Positions 11,012 through 20,462 of a stretch of 64,000 nt of DNA are shown here, one piece after another; within the stretch, counting starts at the first letter, position 1, and each line of letters opens with the position of its first letter. The position numbers were made by a program, and so were the translations under genes. This DNA is from Tillus elongatus (lineage: Eukaryota > Arthropoda > Insecta > Coleoptera > Cleridae): NCBI GenBank assembly GCA_964006375.1, contig OZ023264.1, forward strand, positions 178,257,131 through 178,321,130. The letters run 5' to 3'. The notes below the pieces were generated by a model that saw only the letters and a program-made list of their open reading frames with translations, was not told where the DNA came from and searched no databases.

Positions 11012-11582
11012 CTTGTTAATTTATTGTTTTAGGCTGGTATATATATATACGACTACAAACAAACCATACATGTAACATAATTAAAGTTTATTATTAGACA
11101 AATGGATGATTTACAAAATAATGTTTAATATTAGAGGCTGCTGAACCAAAACGGAGGAAAATGGCGGAATGAAAGATGGAAGCCTGTGATACCTTACAAA
11201 CCATACATGTAACATAATTAAAGTTTATTATTAGACAAATGGATGATTTACAAAATAATGTTTAATATTAGAGGCGGAACCAAAACGGAGGAACCAAAAT
11301 GGCGGAAAATGGCGGAATGAAAGATGGAAGCCTGTGATACCTTAAGTTGACATCCCTGACATTATAAAAATGGCGGCTTTCGCTGATAAAGAATGGCGGC
11401 TTTCGTTCTTAAAGATGGTGCCTTTTGTTGATAAAGATGGTTGAAGACTCCATTATTTAAAGATACGTCACCCCAACCTAGCCGACAAATGAGAGTGAGG
11501 TTGATAAGCGAGAATAATGGTATTGCCGACAAATGAGAGTGAAGGTTGATAAGCGAGAATAATGGTATTGGTCGAAGACTCG

Positions 11583-12890
11583 GAAGATCCGTGAGATGTA
11601 CGCTGGAACCAACACATGCACGGTGTTAAGGAGGCCAAATCAAATTGGAATATACAATAAAATGGCCACTTCCGGTCTAAACTTTAAATCCTTGTATCTT
11701 TTCAACGACAAGTGATAGAAATGAACCGACTTTAAAAATATATCGTTTCGTAACAAGGTCTACAAGAAACCGAGATAAAAAACTTTAAACCCTTATCGCG
11801 GAAGATCCGTGAGATGTACGAGAGAACCAACACATGCACGGTGTTAAGGAGGCCAAATCAAATTGGAATATACAATAAAATGGCCACTTCCGGTCTAAAC
11901 TTTAAATCCTTGTATCTTTTCAACGACAAGTGATAGAAATGAACTGACTTTAAAAATATATCGTTTCGTAACAAGGTCTACAAGAAAATGAGATAAAAAA
12001 CTTTAAACCCTTATCGCGGAAGATCCGTGAGATGTACGCTGGAACCAACACATGCACGGTGTTAAGGAGGCCAAATCAAATTGGAATATACAATAAAATG
12101 ACCACTTCCGGTCTAAACTTTAAATCCTTGTATCTTTTCAATGGAAAGTGATAGAAATGAACTGACTTTAAAAATGTATCGTTTCGTAACAAGCTCTACA
12201 AGAAAATGAGATAAAAAACTTTAAACCCTTATCGCGGAAGATCCGTGAGATGTACGAGAGAACCAACACATGCACGGTGTTAAGGAGGCCAAATCAAATT
12301 GGAATATACAATAAAATGGCCACTTCCGGTCTAAACTTTAAATCCTTGTATCTTTTCAACGACAAGTGATAGAAATGAACTGACTTTAAAAATATATCGT
12401 TTCGTAACAAGGTCTACAAGAAAATGAGATAAAAAACTTTAAACCCTTATCGCGGAAGATCCGTGAGATGTACGAGAGAATCAACACATGCACGGTGTTA
12501 AGGAGGCCAAATCAAATTGGAATATACAATAAAATGGCCACTTCCGGTCTAAACTTTAAATCCTTGTATCTTTTCAACGACAAGTGATAGAAAGGAACCG
12601 ACTTCAAAAATGTATCGTTTCGTAACAAGCTCTACAAGAAAATGAGATAAAAAAACTTTAAACCCTTATCGTGGAAGATCCGTGAGATGTACGCTGGAAC
12701 CAACACATGCACGGTGTTCAGGAGGCCAAATCAAATTGGAATATACAATAAAATGACCACTTCCGGTCTAAACTTTAAATCGTTATATCTTTTCAATGGA
12801 AAGTGATAGAAATGAACTGACTTTTAAAAATATATCGTTTCGTAACAAGCTCTACAAGAAAATGAGATAAAATGATTTAAAGTTACGTCC
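11583..12890. repeat. 218-bp tandem repeat, six units (left TIR)
   Basis: The gaagatccgtgagatgtac landmark occurs at 11583, 11801, 12019, 12237, 12455 and 12674 (period 218-219). Units alternate in a few diagnostic positions (cgctggaacc versus cgagagaacc; tggccac versus tgaccac), suggesting amplification of higher-order blocks. A partial seventh copy lies at 13146-13220. Not coding. Confidence 0.95.
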
Positions 12891-13680
12891 CCCATTAAAA
12901 CAAACCATTCATAAAGCTTTTGTTATTAGACATAAGACATAATAATTAATATGTTTAATATTAGACTATTAGATTTCGCATGAAGTTCAGAAACATACTG
13001 TAGGGGGCCCCTTGATGGGTAAATGGTATTCGTGTTTGAGCTTGTCTAGAATACAGCCGTTAGAAGTATGACATCATCCACAAACCTGTTCCACAAACCT
13101 GTTTGAGCTTTGTCTGTACGGTCGTTATCTAGTGTAATTTCCGTTAGATCCGTGAGATGTACGCTGGAACCAACACATGCACGGTGTTAAGGAGGCCAAA
13201 TCAAATTGGAATATACAATTTTAGTACACCCTCTTAGACTTATTGAAGTTGACGGTACAGGCAGTTGTCAAGCGTAGGCAACGTCCACAAACTATAATGA
13301 GTTTAATCTAAAGTGAATAGATATTTTTATTATTTGAATCCATTGGAGGCTAGGGTCTTATAAAACGTATATAAAATTAGTAGATATCATGGGTTATTAC
13401 AAATGGAAAGTTTATTCTACGTGACACTCATCAGACGTAGGTAATAGCTTATATTTGTTAAACGTAAAAATTAAAAACTCTAATATAAAAAACTAAACAC
13501 AACCTAACCAAACCCAGTTGAAAAGCTTGATATTAACCTGAGATACCAGTGATATACACTTAACCTGAAGCTAAACAAATACGACATACAAGTGCATTCA
13601 AAGAAAGAATAGTCTCCTTAATATTTTACCCATCAACTCAGGACAACCTAGAACAAACTTCTCTGCTGGTGAGAAATCAA

Positions 13681-13929
13681 ATGGTAGATGCACTCATGAA
13701 TGAGGTGAAACGTTTAGGTAAAATTAAAGTTAGTCTACAAGTCAAAATGGAAAGCATCTACGCTGGAGATTATGAAAATGAATTTTCTGTGCATCCTAGG
13801 AATATGACTGAAAAACAAAATGGATTCGATGTTTTTGATGAAATGGTTTGTGCACTCATTGAAAAAGTAGAAACAGATGAAGGATATTATGTCATGGAGT
13901 TTGAGATAAATATTTGTAAAATTCACTAA
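13681..13929 (+). CDS. 82-residue protein, weakly like a viral PolB N-terminal module
   Basis: The first in-frame ATG is taken as start. The frame lies 92 bp inside the end of the left inverted repeat, and poly(A) signals follow near 13995. The pattern is amphipathic helix (VDALMNEVKRLG), beta strand (KIKVSLQVKME), acidic loop, helix (FDVFDEMVCALIEKVE), strand (YVMEFEINICKI). This order resembles the small alpha/beta module at the N-terminus of the large arthropod virus-like DNA polymerase proteins, also suggested for the ORF at 22.5 kb. That similarity is from memory and weak. It may be a remnant or a free-standing accessory protein. No TATA box is clear upstream. Confidence 0.5.
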   Translation: MVDALMNEVKRLGKIKVSLQVKMESIYAGDYENEFSVHPRNMTEKQNGFDVFDEMVCALIEKVETDEGYYVMEFEINICKIH

Positions 13930-14332
13930 TGTTTTCGAATTATTTGTAAAAAAAAAAAATACATAGAATTTCGAATTGATTATATGTGTATGAAATAAAT
14001 AAAATATGTAAAGAATTACCAACTATTTTTTTGTTAATGGAACGAGTTATTAATTTCATTACAGCTATCAAAATATTTCAGTGGTTTGTGTTATCTGAGT
14101 AAAATTATTAGTCATGCATTGCTGCTATCAATTAAGTGGTTTGTGAATAGAAACATAATGTCGCAATTTCTCATTATTTATTTCATAAATTATCAACTGA
14201 GTAAAATTACACAATGTTAAATATGTTGTTATTTAGTTTTTCAACAATATTACATTTTCCTATGAAACAGTTATTTTTAAACAATTCAGAATTCTTCAAT
14301 TAATAGAACACAAATGATAATTGAATTTAAGC
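13930..14332. other. Intergenic spacer
   Basis: Very AT-rich; holds the poly(A) signals of the flanking convergent genes. No other structure recognised. Confidence 0.6.
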
Positions 14333-15415
14333 TTATTTTTCTAACAAATCAAGTAGTTTTTGCACAGAATCATAAGTTTCTAATTCTGAAAGTTGTGGGA
14401 AACTGTTCAAAGAATTTATTTCTGTTAATAGCTCATTACCGGTCCAAGGGGAATCATCAACATCTAATGTTCGGAGAATCTCTCCGACTGGGTCGACATC
14501 TCGTTGGGTTTTACAGTCGTCTTCCAAAAACCCAACAATATTCATATTTTCACTAGCTAGGGACTTATTATCGAAATCATCAGTGGTCCACGGGGAATCA
14601 TCAACATCTAATGTTCGGAGAATCTCTCCGACTGGTTCGACATCTCGTTGGGTTTTACAGTCGTCTTCTAAAAACCCATCAATATTCATATTTTCACTAG
14701 CTAGGGACTTATTATCGAAATCATCAGTGGTCCACAGGGGATCATCAACATCTAATGTTCGGAGAATCTCTCCGACTGGGTCGACATCTCGTTGGGTTTT
14801 ACAGTCGTCTTCTAAAAACCCATCAATATTCATATTTTCACTAGCTAGGGCCTTATTATCGAACTCATCAGTGGTCCACGGGGAATCATCAACATCTAAT
14901 GTTCGGAGAATCTCTCCGACTGGTTCGACATCTCGTTGGGGGTTTCCTTTCACTTTATTCGAAACAACAATAGCTTTCATAATTTCTTCTTCACTGGATA
15001 TGCTGAGTGCATTATTTTCAAATTTACAAACGACACTGTTTTCAGAGGTAGCTTTCAACATAAAAATGTTATCACCAACATTGTATATGTCTTTGACACC
15101 TTTAACCATCAGAAAAACCCCATTATCTTGAGCAAACTCTTCTGTATTATTTTCAAGAAATCGCATTTCTTGGTTAAATTTTTCATTTATATTATTTAGA
15201 ATTTCCAAACTGTTCGCCCATTCTATTAGATTTCTTGATTTTTTCTTGACCAAACCACACTGATGGAGGACTGTAACAATTTCATTTACTCTTCTCTTTG
15301 GTATATTTAGTAAGTGACAAGCTTCGTTTATATCAACACTTTGCTTTTTCTTGAAGTACTCAATGAATTTGTTCGTTCGCACTGTCAGAAAACGTTGACG
15401 TCTAGGCTTGTACAT
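14333..15415 (-). CDS. E2F-like transcription factor with 48-residue acidic repeats
   Basis: 360 residues, intronless. Residues about 27-67 form an E2F-type winged helix: DINEACHLLNIPKRR, then NEIVTVLHQCGLVKKKSRN and IEW, aligning with the cellular hallmark of KRR, a recognition helix and K-K-S-N-I-W. The RRxYD DNA-contact motif reads RRVNE, so Tyr-Asp became Asn-Glu. Residues about 70-92 could be a coiled coil and about 98-131 (GVFLMVKGVKDIYNVGDNIFMLKA) resemble the marked-box dimerisation fold. From about 159 to 330 lie four near-identical acidic repeats with a DDSPWT core, a plausible activation region. A DP-like partner is not present. Cellular E2Fs bind with DP to S-phase gene promoters; here the likely role is inducing a replication-competent state. 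Minus-strand TATAAAT at 15460-15454; divergent with the gene at 15873. Confidence 0.82.
   Translation of the reverse strand: MYKPRRQRFLTVRTNKFIEYFKKKQSVDINEACHLLNIPKRRVNEIVTVLHQCGLVKKKSRNLIEWANSLEILNNINEKFNQEMRFLENNTEEFAQDNGVFLMVKGVKDIYNVGDNIFMLKATSENSVVCKFENNALSISSEEEIMKAIVVSNKVKGNPQRDVEPVGEILRTLDVDDSPWTTDEFDNKALASENMNIDGFLEDDCKTQRDVDPVGEILRTLDVDDPLWTTDDFDNKSLASENMNIDGFLEDDCKTQRDVEPVGEILRTLDVDDSPWTTDDFDNKSLASENMNIVGFLEDDCKTQRDVDPVGEILRTLDVDDSPWTGNELLTEINSLNSFPQLSELETYDSVQKLLDLLEK
14441..14940. repeat. 144-bp in-frame tandem repeat inside the E2F-like gene
   Basis: The ggtcca landmark recurs at 14441, 14585, 14729 and 14873, exactly 144 bp apart, giving four copies of a 48-residue unit. Copies differ at only a few bases, so the amplification is young relative to the rest of the element. 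Confidence 0.95.
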
Positions 15416-15872
15416 GATTGAAACAAACTAACAGAAAAACACAGACAGATAGAATTTATAACCAAATAAAAAAGATGTTCAACCTTCGAAAATATGTTAT
15501 TCTCAGGAAATGCCAAGAAAAATAACTAATTGCGAATGTGTTTTTCAAAAAATTAATTATCTAGGGAAATGGCCCCAAATATGTTTTTGTTATCCTTAGG
15601 AAACGGTCAAAAAAAAAGATTAAGCCAAACGATAAGCTGAGTTCCTAGTAACCACAATTATATTTTCGAAAATATATTATCTTAGGAAAATGGTCAAAGA
15701 TTGTACCAAACAAGTAGATGACCTTATCTAATGCCCACTAACATGTTTTTCGAAAATATGTTTACAAAATTATACAAAACAACTGATTAGCTGTGAAGGG
15801 GTAAGTATATAAGGCTGTATTGTAGAAAAGAGATTTATATCAACATCGTAGTTAAGCCTTGTAGTAACAAAA
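15416..15872. promoter_or_regulatory. Divergent promoter with iterated TTCGAAAATAT motif
   Basis: The 457-bp gap separates the E2F-like gene (minus; TATAAAT at 15460-15454) and the OB-like gene (plus; TATATAAG at 15806-15813). Between the TATA boxes an approximately 30-bp motif (ttcgaaaatatgttat plus aggaaatgg) recurs in varying form near 15485, 15541, 15583, 15664 and 15746. The shared array suggests co-regulation of the two genes. It is not a canonical E2F site (TTTSSCGC), so E2F autoregulation is not supported by eye. Confidence 0.65.
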
Positions 15873-16172
15873 ATGGCTCAAGTTAACTTTTTAAATAATT
15901 TAGCTTCTCTTCCTGAAACGATCAAGTTTAGTGAATTAGAAGTGAATAAAAAATATAAAATTTTCAACATTTCACGAATGGATACAAAATTTGGACAGGC
16001 AGTATTGGTGCATCTGGAACATGGACGAGTTTTCTTGCCAAAAAGGGTGTCTGATGCCATCACGGAAAATACGATGAAGGAATTGAGTGATGGATATGCA
16101 GTCATTTTCCATGGTATGAAAGAGATAAATGGACTCAAAGCAACACCAGATTTCACGTTTGAAAAGTTGTAA
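15873..16172 (+). CDS. 99-residue OB-fold-like protein, putative ssDNA-binding
   Basis: Starts at the first ATG, about 60 nt after TATATAAG (15806), with AATAAA at 16225. The core runs KYKIFNISRMDTKFGQAVLV, then HLEHGRVFLPKRV, then a helix (ITENTMKELSDG), then AVIFHGMKEINGLKATPDF. The K-Y-x-I...T-K-F-G...L...LP-x-R pattern recurs in many uncharacterised arthropod proteins encoded by virus-like repeats, and the strand layout fits an OB-type barrel. Single-stranded DNA binding in replication is an inference. It is divergently paired with the E2F-like gene. Complete and intronless. Confidence 0.75.
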   Translation: MAQVNFLNNLASLPETIKFSELEVNKKYKIFNISRMDTKFGQAVLVHLEHGRVFLPKRVSDAITENTMKELSDGYAVIFHGMKEINGLKATPDFTFEKL

Positions 16173-16230
16173 TTGTATTTTATTGAAAATGTAATTTGAA
16201 ATATTATAAGCATTTTGTTTGCAAAATAAA

Positions 16231-16879
16231 AGACATTATTTAAATTTCTGTGTTTTACCATACAATTTACCTGCTGCATATATATTCCCAAAATTTTTGA
16301 GTCATTAGGGTCTTCAAAGAATAGGCCATAGAGAAATACAATTATATGTTGGTTTCTGAATCAAAGGAATAAAAACAGACAATTCTAACAGAGGTTGCAT
16401 TTTTTTTTAATAGTATTTCTACAAAAGTAATCTCACCAAAATCTAGAAATATCCAACAAAAATAAAATTACAATAAAAATCACAGACATTTGAATTTACT
16501 AGGATTGGCGTAATGACTAATTATTGAAGGTATCGTACGTTTCTGAAAAGCAATTTATGTTAAGAGATATAAGAGAGAATATTTTGGATTCTGCGTTAAG
16601 TGTTCTATGAAAACAAATAGGATAGGATATTCATTACAAATCGATTGAATCAAGACAAGTGATGATTATATAGAGATAAAAGGAAATATTTTAATTGAAA
16701 ATCGTGCAAGTAGCTGAATCTTTTTATGGGATTGCTCTATACTTTGCATTTATGATTTTTACAAAAGTTTTTAAAATAAAAATTAATTATTTCTTTTTAA
16801 ATATACTTTTAAAATAAATGTTTTTATGAATAGTAAGAAAAAAACAAAAAATCATCGAAATAGAGTTTTATTAAATTGT
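16231..16879. other. Intergenic, AT-rich
   Basis: No open frame of note and no structured repeat recognised. Confidence 0.5.
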
Positions 16880-17265
16880 TACAAATAATACATCATACAA
16901 TCAGCTTATTATATTGTTACAAATAATACATCATACAATCAGTTAAAGGATGAACAACTGAAAACAGGTCAGATACATAGAGCAGTTTTTCAGCAAAAAA
17001 CCAGTCATAGAGCAATTTTTCAGCTGAAAAACAGATCAGATACATAGAGCCGTTTGAACAGCTGAAAAACCAGTCATAGAGCAGTTTTTCAGCTAAAAAA
17101 CAGATCAGATACATAGAGCCGTTTGAACAGCTGAAAAACCAGTCATAGAGCCGCTTTCAGATGGAAAAAACAGGTCAGATACATAGAGCCTTTTTTCAGC
17201 AAAAACCAGGTCATATACATAGAGCCGTTTGAATCAACTGAAAAAACAGACAGATACATATATAA
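16880..17265. repeat. Degenerate tandem repeat (cagatcagatacatagagc type)
   Basis: Irregular units of about 35-75 bp built from agatacatagagccgttt and cagctgaaaaaccagtcata. At least five occurrences of atacatagagc or tcatagagc lie between 16970 and 17225. The 65-residue minus-strand frame over it repeats with the unit (LICF.AEKLLYDWFF) and is probably not a gene. Confidence 0.8.
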
Positions 17266-17519
17266 CGGGGGGTATATAAGATACCCTACAATTTTCTATT
17301 TCCATTAACCGTAAAAAAAATGTTAATAAACTATATAACTAGAAAGCAAATTGAACAGATTAGTATGTTTCCATCAAAAAATTAACATAAATACAGCACT
17401 TATTTATATAACTAGATTCTAACAGATTAAAATTAAATTAAACATGTAAATTATTATTTTATTACTAGAAGAAAATCGAACAGACATTAGTATGTTTTCT
17501 TGAAAAATTACATAATTCA

Positions 17520-17936
17520 TCACTTCTTACCAAGCCAATTTAAGGTATGCACCCAAAGACCAAAGTCATCAATAAAGAGTTTGACTGGAAACATATTGAT
17601 TAATTTTCTGCAGCAGACATCATCCACGAAAGTTTCAATTTTGAACCATAAATTGAAAGGAATTCTGAAAATCTGCCCATCAGTAGCAATCACTATAGGT
17701 GGATTCACAGATAGCTCGTCGTCCAGACTCACGGAAAATTCTTCGGGGTTTATTTGTTTGAAATGTTTGAGTTTTAAGCCAAATTGACAACCAATTCTTC
17801 TGATAAAAACATTTTGTTTAGTAGGCAACAGCTGTTTGTTCATGTAGTCTTGAGCTCTCTCAAACTCAGACATTTGTGAGAGTCTACAATGCTCTTGATA
17901 CTCTGTATGTGACAACAGTATGATTTTTTTAGACAT
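17520..17936 (-). CDS. Unknown 138-residue protein
   Basis: Starts at ATG 17936. Upstream on the same strand TATAAATAC (about 17983-17975) and an arthropod initiator TCAGT (17952-17948) sit about 31 nt apart, a textbook core promoter, so the gene is probably real. The sequence is soluble-looking with a basic N-terminus (MSKKIILLS), a central acidic stretch (INPEEFSVSLDDELSV) and an aromatic C-terminal half (FRIPFNLWFKIETFVDD, then LFIDDFGLWVHTLNWLG). No transmembrane segment or signal peptide. I do not recognise the family. It is convergent with the OB-like gene across the repeat at 16.9 kb. Confidence 0.72.
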   Translation of the reverse strand: MSKKIILLSHTEYQEHCRLSQMSEFERAQDYMNKQLLPTKQNVFIRRIGCQFGLKLKHFKQINPEEFSVSLDDELSVNPPIVIATDGQIFRIPFNLWFKIETFVDDVCCRKLINMFPVKLFIDDFGLWVHTLNWLGKK

Positions 17937-17947
17937 GGTAAATAACT

Positions 17948-17983
17948 ACTGATACAAAAGAAGAAAACCCTAGCGTATTTATA
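17948..17983 (-). promoter_or_regulatory. TATA plus TCAGT core promoter
   Basis: Minus-strand TATAAATAC with TCAGT about 31 nt downstream and the ATG 12 nt after that. Confidence 0.7.
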
Positions 17984-17984
17984 G

Positions 17985-18787
17985 TAGAAGTTGTTATTAT
18001 TTTTACGACACAAACAAGATAAGGATATGACACTCAGGGGAGGGTTTCACGACAAATAGTAAACGTCAATGTTACTGCCTTTTTTCACAGTGAAAATGGA
18101 AGAGTACGGTGATATTTGCTTAATTAAGAATTTTCCAGTGTGCGTATGATTTTTAATTACAGATTATCTGATGGAAATTTCACATATATTGCAGAACTAT
18201 TTTATGCCTGTGAGTATTTTTCTGAGAGAAAGGCGCAACATTTTAAATATTTCTATACGTTACGCCGACGTTGCTGTGTTGGTGAGCCTACCGTTTAAGA
18301 AAAAAAAAGAAGAGAAGAAAAACATAAGTAAAGTACACCAACTGAAGCTCACAAGTCATTTAGATATACGGGATATCAAGATGATTTTCAAATCTCAGCT
18401 ACTTGTAGGTATATAAATGATTGATTTTATGTAATTTCAGAGGCTACAAGACTGAGTCCTATTTTTAAAAGCTTATAAAATAAAAGACCGAGACATAAAC
18501 TTACAAAAACATATGGCAGAACGCCTCAATAAAATATTCAACCAACTCTTAATCTGAAAAACACAAAACTTTCACATATGAACTTCAATATATCTTAGCA
18601 TTCGTGTAAATATGATCAAATTTTCATAGGACCGAAAACGGGCCGATGAAAATATAAGCCTATTCTATTTTTTTTTTTTTTTTTTTTTGAAGCTTTAAAG
18701 TACTACGAGCATTATGTAAACTGTTCCATTGATAAATTATATGTACGTGACTGTAGAGATGTTTATCAACGGTTCATTCTGCGAATG
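17985..18787. other. Intergenic, AT-rich
   Basis: An 81-codon frame at 18171-18416 has no recognisable domain and no promoter; not called. A poly-T run lies at 18670-18688. Confidence 0.5.
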
Positions 18788-19048
18788 AGAGCATAAATTT
18801 ATGAAGAAAAAATATTCTCAGCCTCAGCAATGGGTACCGCAATAAATTAAACCTTTTTCACGTATTTTATAATATAAACTGCTGTTTTATTTTTTTTTTT
18901 TTTTTTTTTTTTTTTGCAACATTCATATGAGAGCATAAATTTATGAAGAAAAATATTCTCAGCCTCAGCAATGGGTACCGCAATAAATTAAACCTTTTCA
19001 CGTATTTTTATAATATAAACTGCTGTTTTATTTTTTGCAACATTCATC
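18788..19048. repeat. Tandem duplication, about 140-bp unit
   Basis: The block from gagagcataaatttatgaag to ttttgcaacattcat occurs twice in tandem (about 18788-18927 and 18929-19048). The first copy carries a longer poly-T run. Confidence 0.9.
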
Positions 19049-20099
19049 GTAAATGTAATCGTGTCTCAAATTTTATAGAATTCATTTAAGCATTTAACAA
19101 TAGATTTACCTCTCTATCGAGAAAGGAAGTTAAAAACCACCGTAAAACATGACTAATATATACAATTTATTACTAAATTCATTTATTACGTATTTTACTG
19201 TCGTTGCATAATGTCGTGGATACTTTCTCGTGATACATATCCAGGGGCCGACTGTGATTTCCGAATTACTTTACTGTGCGACTGTGCGGGATACGGTTTT
19301 TGATGAGTGAATTTGTTTGAGAGGTAAAAAAAATCAAACAAAGCTAGAAGATGTGAAAATATAATTAGTGTACATTAAAATAGAATGACGGATGTTGTGC
19401 CATCGACTTGTTCTGTGCAGACCCAAAGCGATATGAAAGTGTTGTTCACCAAGCCCGTGAAGAATAATCTATATTTGAATGGTGGCGTAAAATCTGGAGG
19501 CATTTCGATTACCCTGAGATTATCCTGGAAATGTTAACTTAGTGAAACAGCGTTTTTATGTATCCAGCATCTACATACCTCATCAGACATAAACCCGGTG
19601 AGTCTTTGCCTACAAATTGATATAATTTGTTGTTGGAATTCTGTAAAAATATTTATTGCAAATTCCGAGTGTAAAAAAACTAAGAATCAAGAGCTTACCC
19701 ATGTTGCAAGAGCCTTATGTTGAATCGTGATCTCCGAACTTCAATAATTTTATCTGATGACAACTTTTTCCAACAGACTAAATATTTTTGTAAACGAGAA
19801 TTTCACTTTTCGAATTAATAGCTAGAATTTACCGTATTATTTTCTATGATGTAATATCAAAAAAAAAATATGTTTTCGTAAGTTACACCAGTTTATTATC
19901 AGTTTATGTTGTGGTTTGATACACACAACTCAGTCTATTTCTAAAAAGCAAAATATTATTGAGGCTTTATTTTTCTTTAATTTATTGTCAGGATGTTATG
20001 GACTTGTTTTATTTTCTTTGAATAGCTTATCTATTTGCCAAACAATAGTAAGAGATTAACCTATTTTTCTGTTTGCTTAATAGTTTTGTAAATTTGAAC
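19049..20099. other. Intergenic apart from a 50-codon ORF
   Basis: A locally less AT-rich stretch at about 19200-19620 holds a 50-codon frame (listed separately) and a splice-donor-like GGTGAGT near 19598. The rest is AT-rich with no recognised feature. Confidence 0.45.
19385..19537 (+). CDS. Possible 50-residue ORF (unknown)
   Basis: ATG 19385 to TAA 19537 in a patch richer in G+C than its surroundings. The predicted peptide has Ser/Thr-rich and Gly-rich parts (MTDVVPSTCSVQTQSD; LNGGVKSGGISITLRLSW) and two Cys. About 60 nt downstream is CCGGTGAGT, a strong 5' splice-site match, so the stretch may instead be a transcript leader or captured exon. No homology recognised; could be chance. Confidence 0.3.
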   Translation: MTDVVPSTCSVQTQSDMKVLFTKPVKNNLYLNGGVKSGGISITLRLSWKC

Positions 20100-20400
20100 A
20101 TAGGATGTGGTTATTATTGTCTTACTTATTTTTTCTAGTTTTTATTTTTTATGAACAGTGGTTAATTTGATTTACAAATCAGCATATCTCTCAAAGAAAA
20201 ATATCATTCAGGATATTGTGGTTAGTGCCTTACTTATTTTTTTTCTCGTATTTTATTTTTCTAAACACGCTAGCGGTTATTTTGATTTTGCAAATATCTC
20301 TCAAGAAAATATTATTCAGGATATCGTGGTAGTTTTATTTTTTCCTTTGATTTATCAAGCAAAAATATTTTCAGGAAAGAGGGCACCTTATTTTCTTTGA
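20100..20400. repeat. Imperfect direct repeats upstream of the 20.46-kb gene
   Basis: Units of about 100 bp built from atatctctcaaagaaaaata, attcaggatattgtgg and cttacttattttt recur two to three times. The 80-residue hydrophobic frame over them repeats along with the units and looks like an artefact. Confidence 0.65.
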
Positions 20401-20421
20401 TTCAATATTTTTCTGTGAGCT

Positions 20422-20455
20422 TATAAAAAGGGTACACAGAGCTATAATATTCAGT
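20422..20455 (+). promoter_or_regulatory. TATA plus TCAGT core promoter
   Basis: TATAAAAAG at 20422-20430 and TCAGT at 20451-20455, 29 nt apart, with the ATG only 8 nt after the initiator. A very short 5' leader is implied. Confidence 0.75.
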
Positions 20456-20462
20456 GAAAAAT

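Larger units (their letters stand above)
10408..13588 (+). repeat. Left terminal inverted repeat (3.18 kb)
   Basis: Matches the reverse complement of 26842-28765 from tip to the word aaacaaatacgacata. From the tip inward: paired TGACGTCA palindromes, GC-rich GGCGCC array, two imperfect copies of a ggccagacagtcacat unit, tRNA-like sequence, duplicated 11.1-11.35 kb block, GGCGG-containing block (atggcggctttcg), six 218-bp units, and a unique-looking inner part. It is 1.26 kb longer than the right copy mainly because of extra 218-bp units and the 12.89-13.14 kb segment. Confidence 0.92.

Noticed and set aside
14583..15131. 182-residue plus-strand frame with repeats
   Set aside because: Antisense shadow of the E2F-like gene and its 144-bp repeats; the minus strand has the domain homology and promoter.
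15416..15872. E2F autoregulation through canonical E2F sites
   Set aside because: No TTTSSCGC-type site is visible; the iterated motif is TTCGAAAATAT, so autoregulation is only a hypothesis.
16880..17265. CRISPR-like array
   Set aside because: Units are irregular with no constant repeat and unique spacers, and the setting is eukaryotic.
20158..20400. 80-residue hydrophobic frame that could be a small membrane protein
   Set aside because: It repeats with the underlying imperfect DNA repeats and has no ATG with a promoter in the right place.
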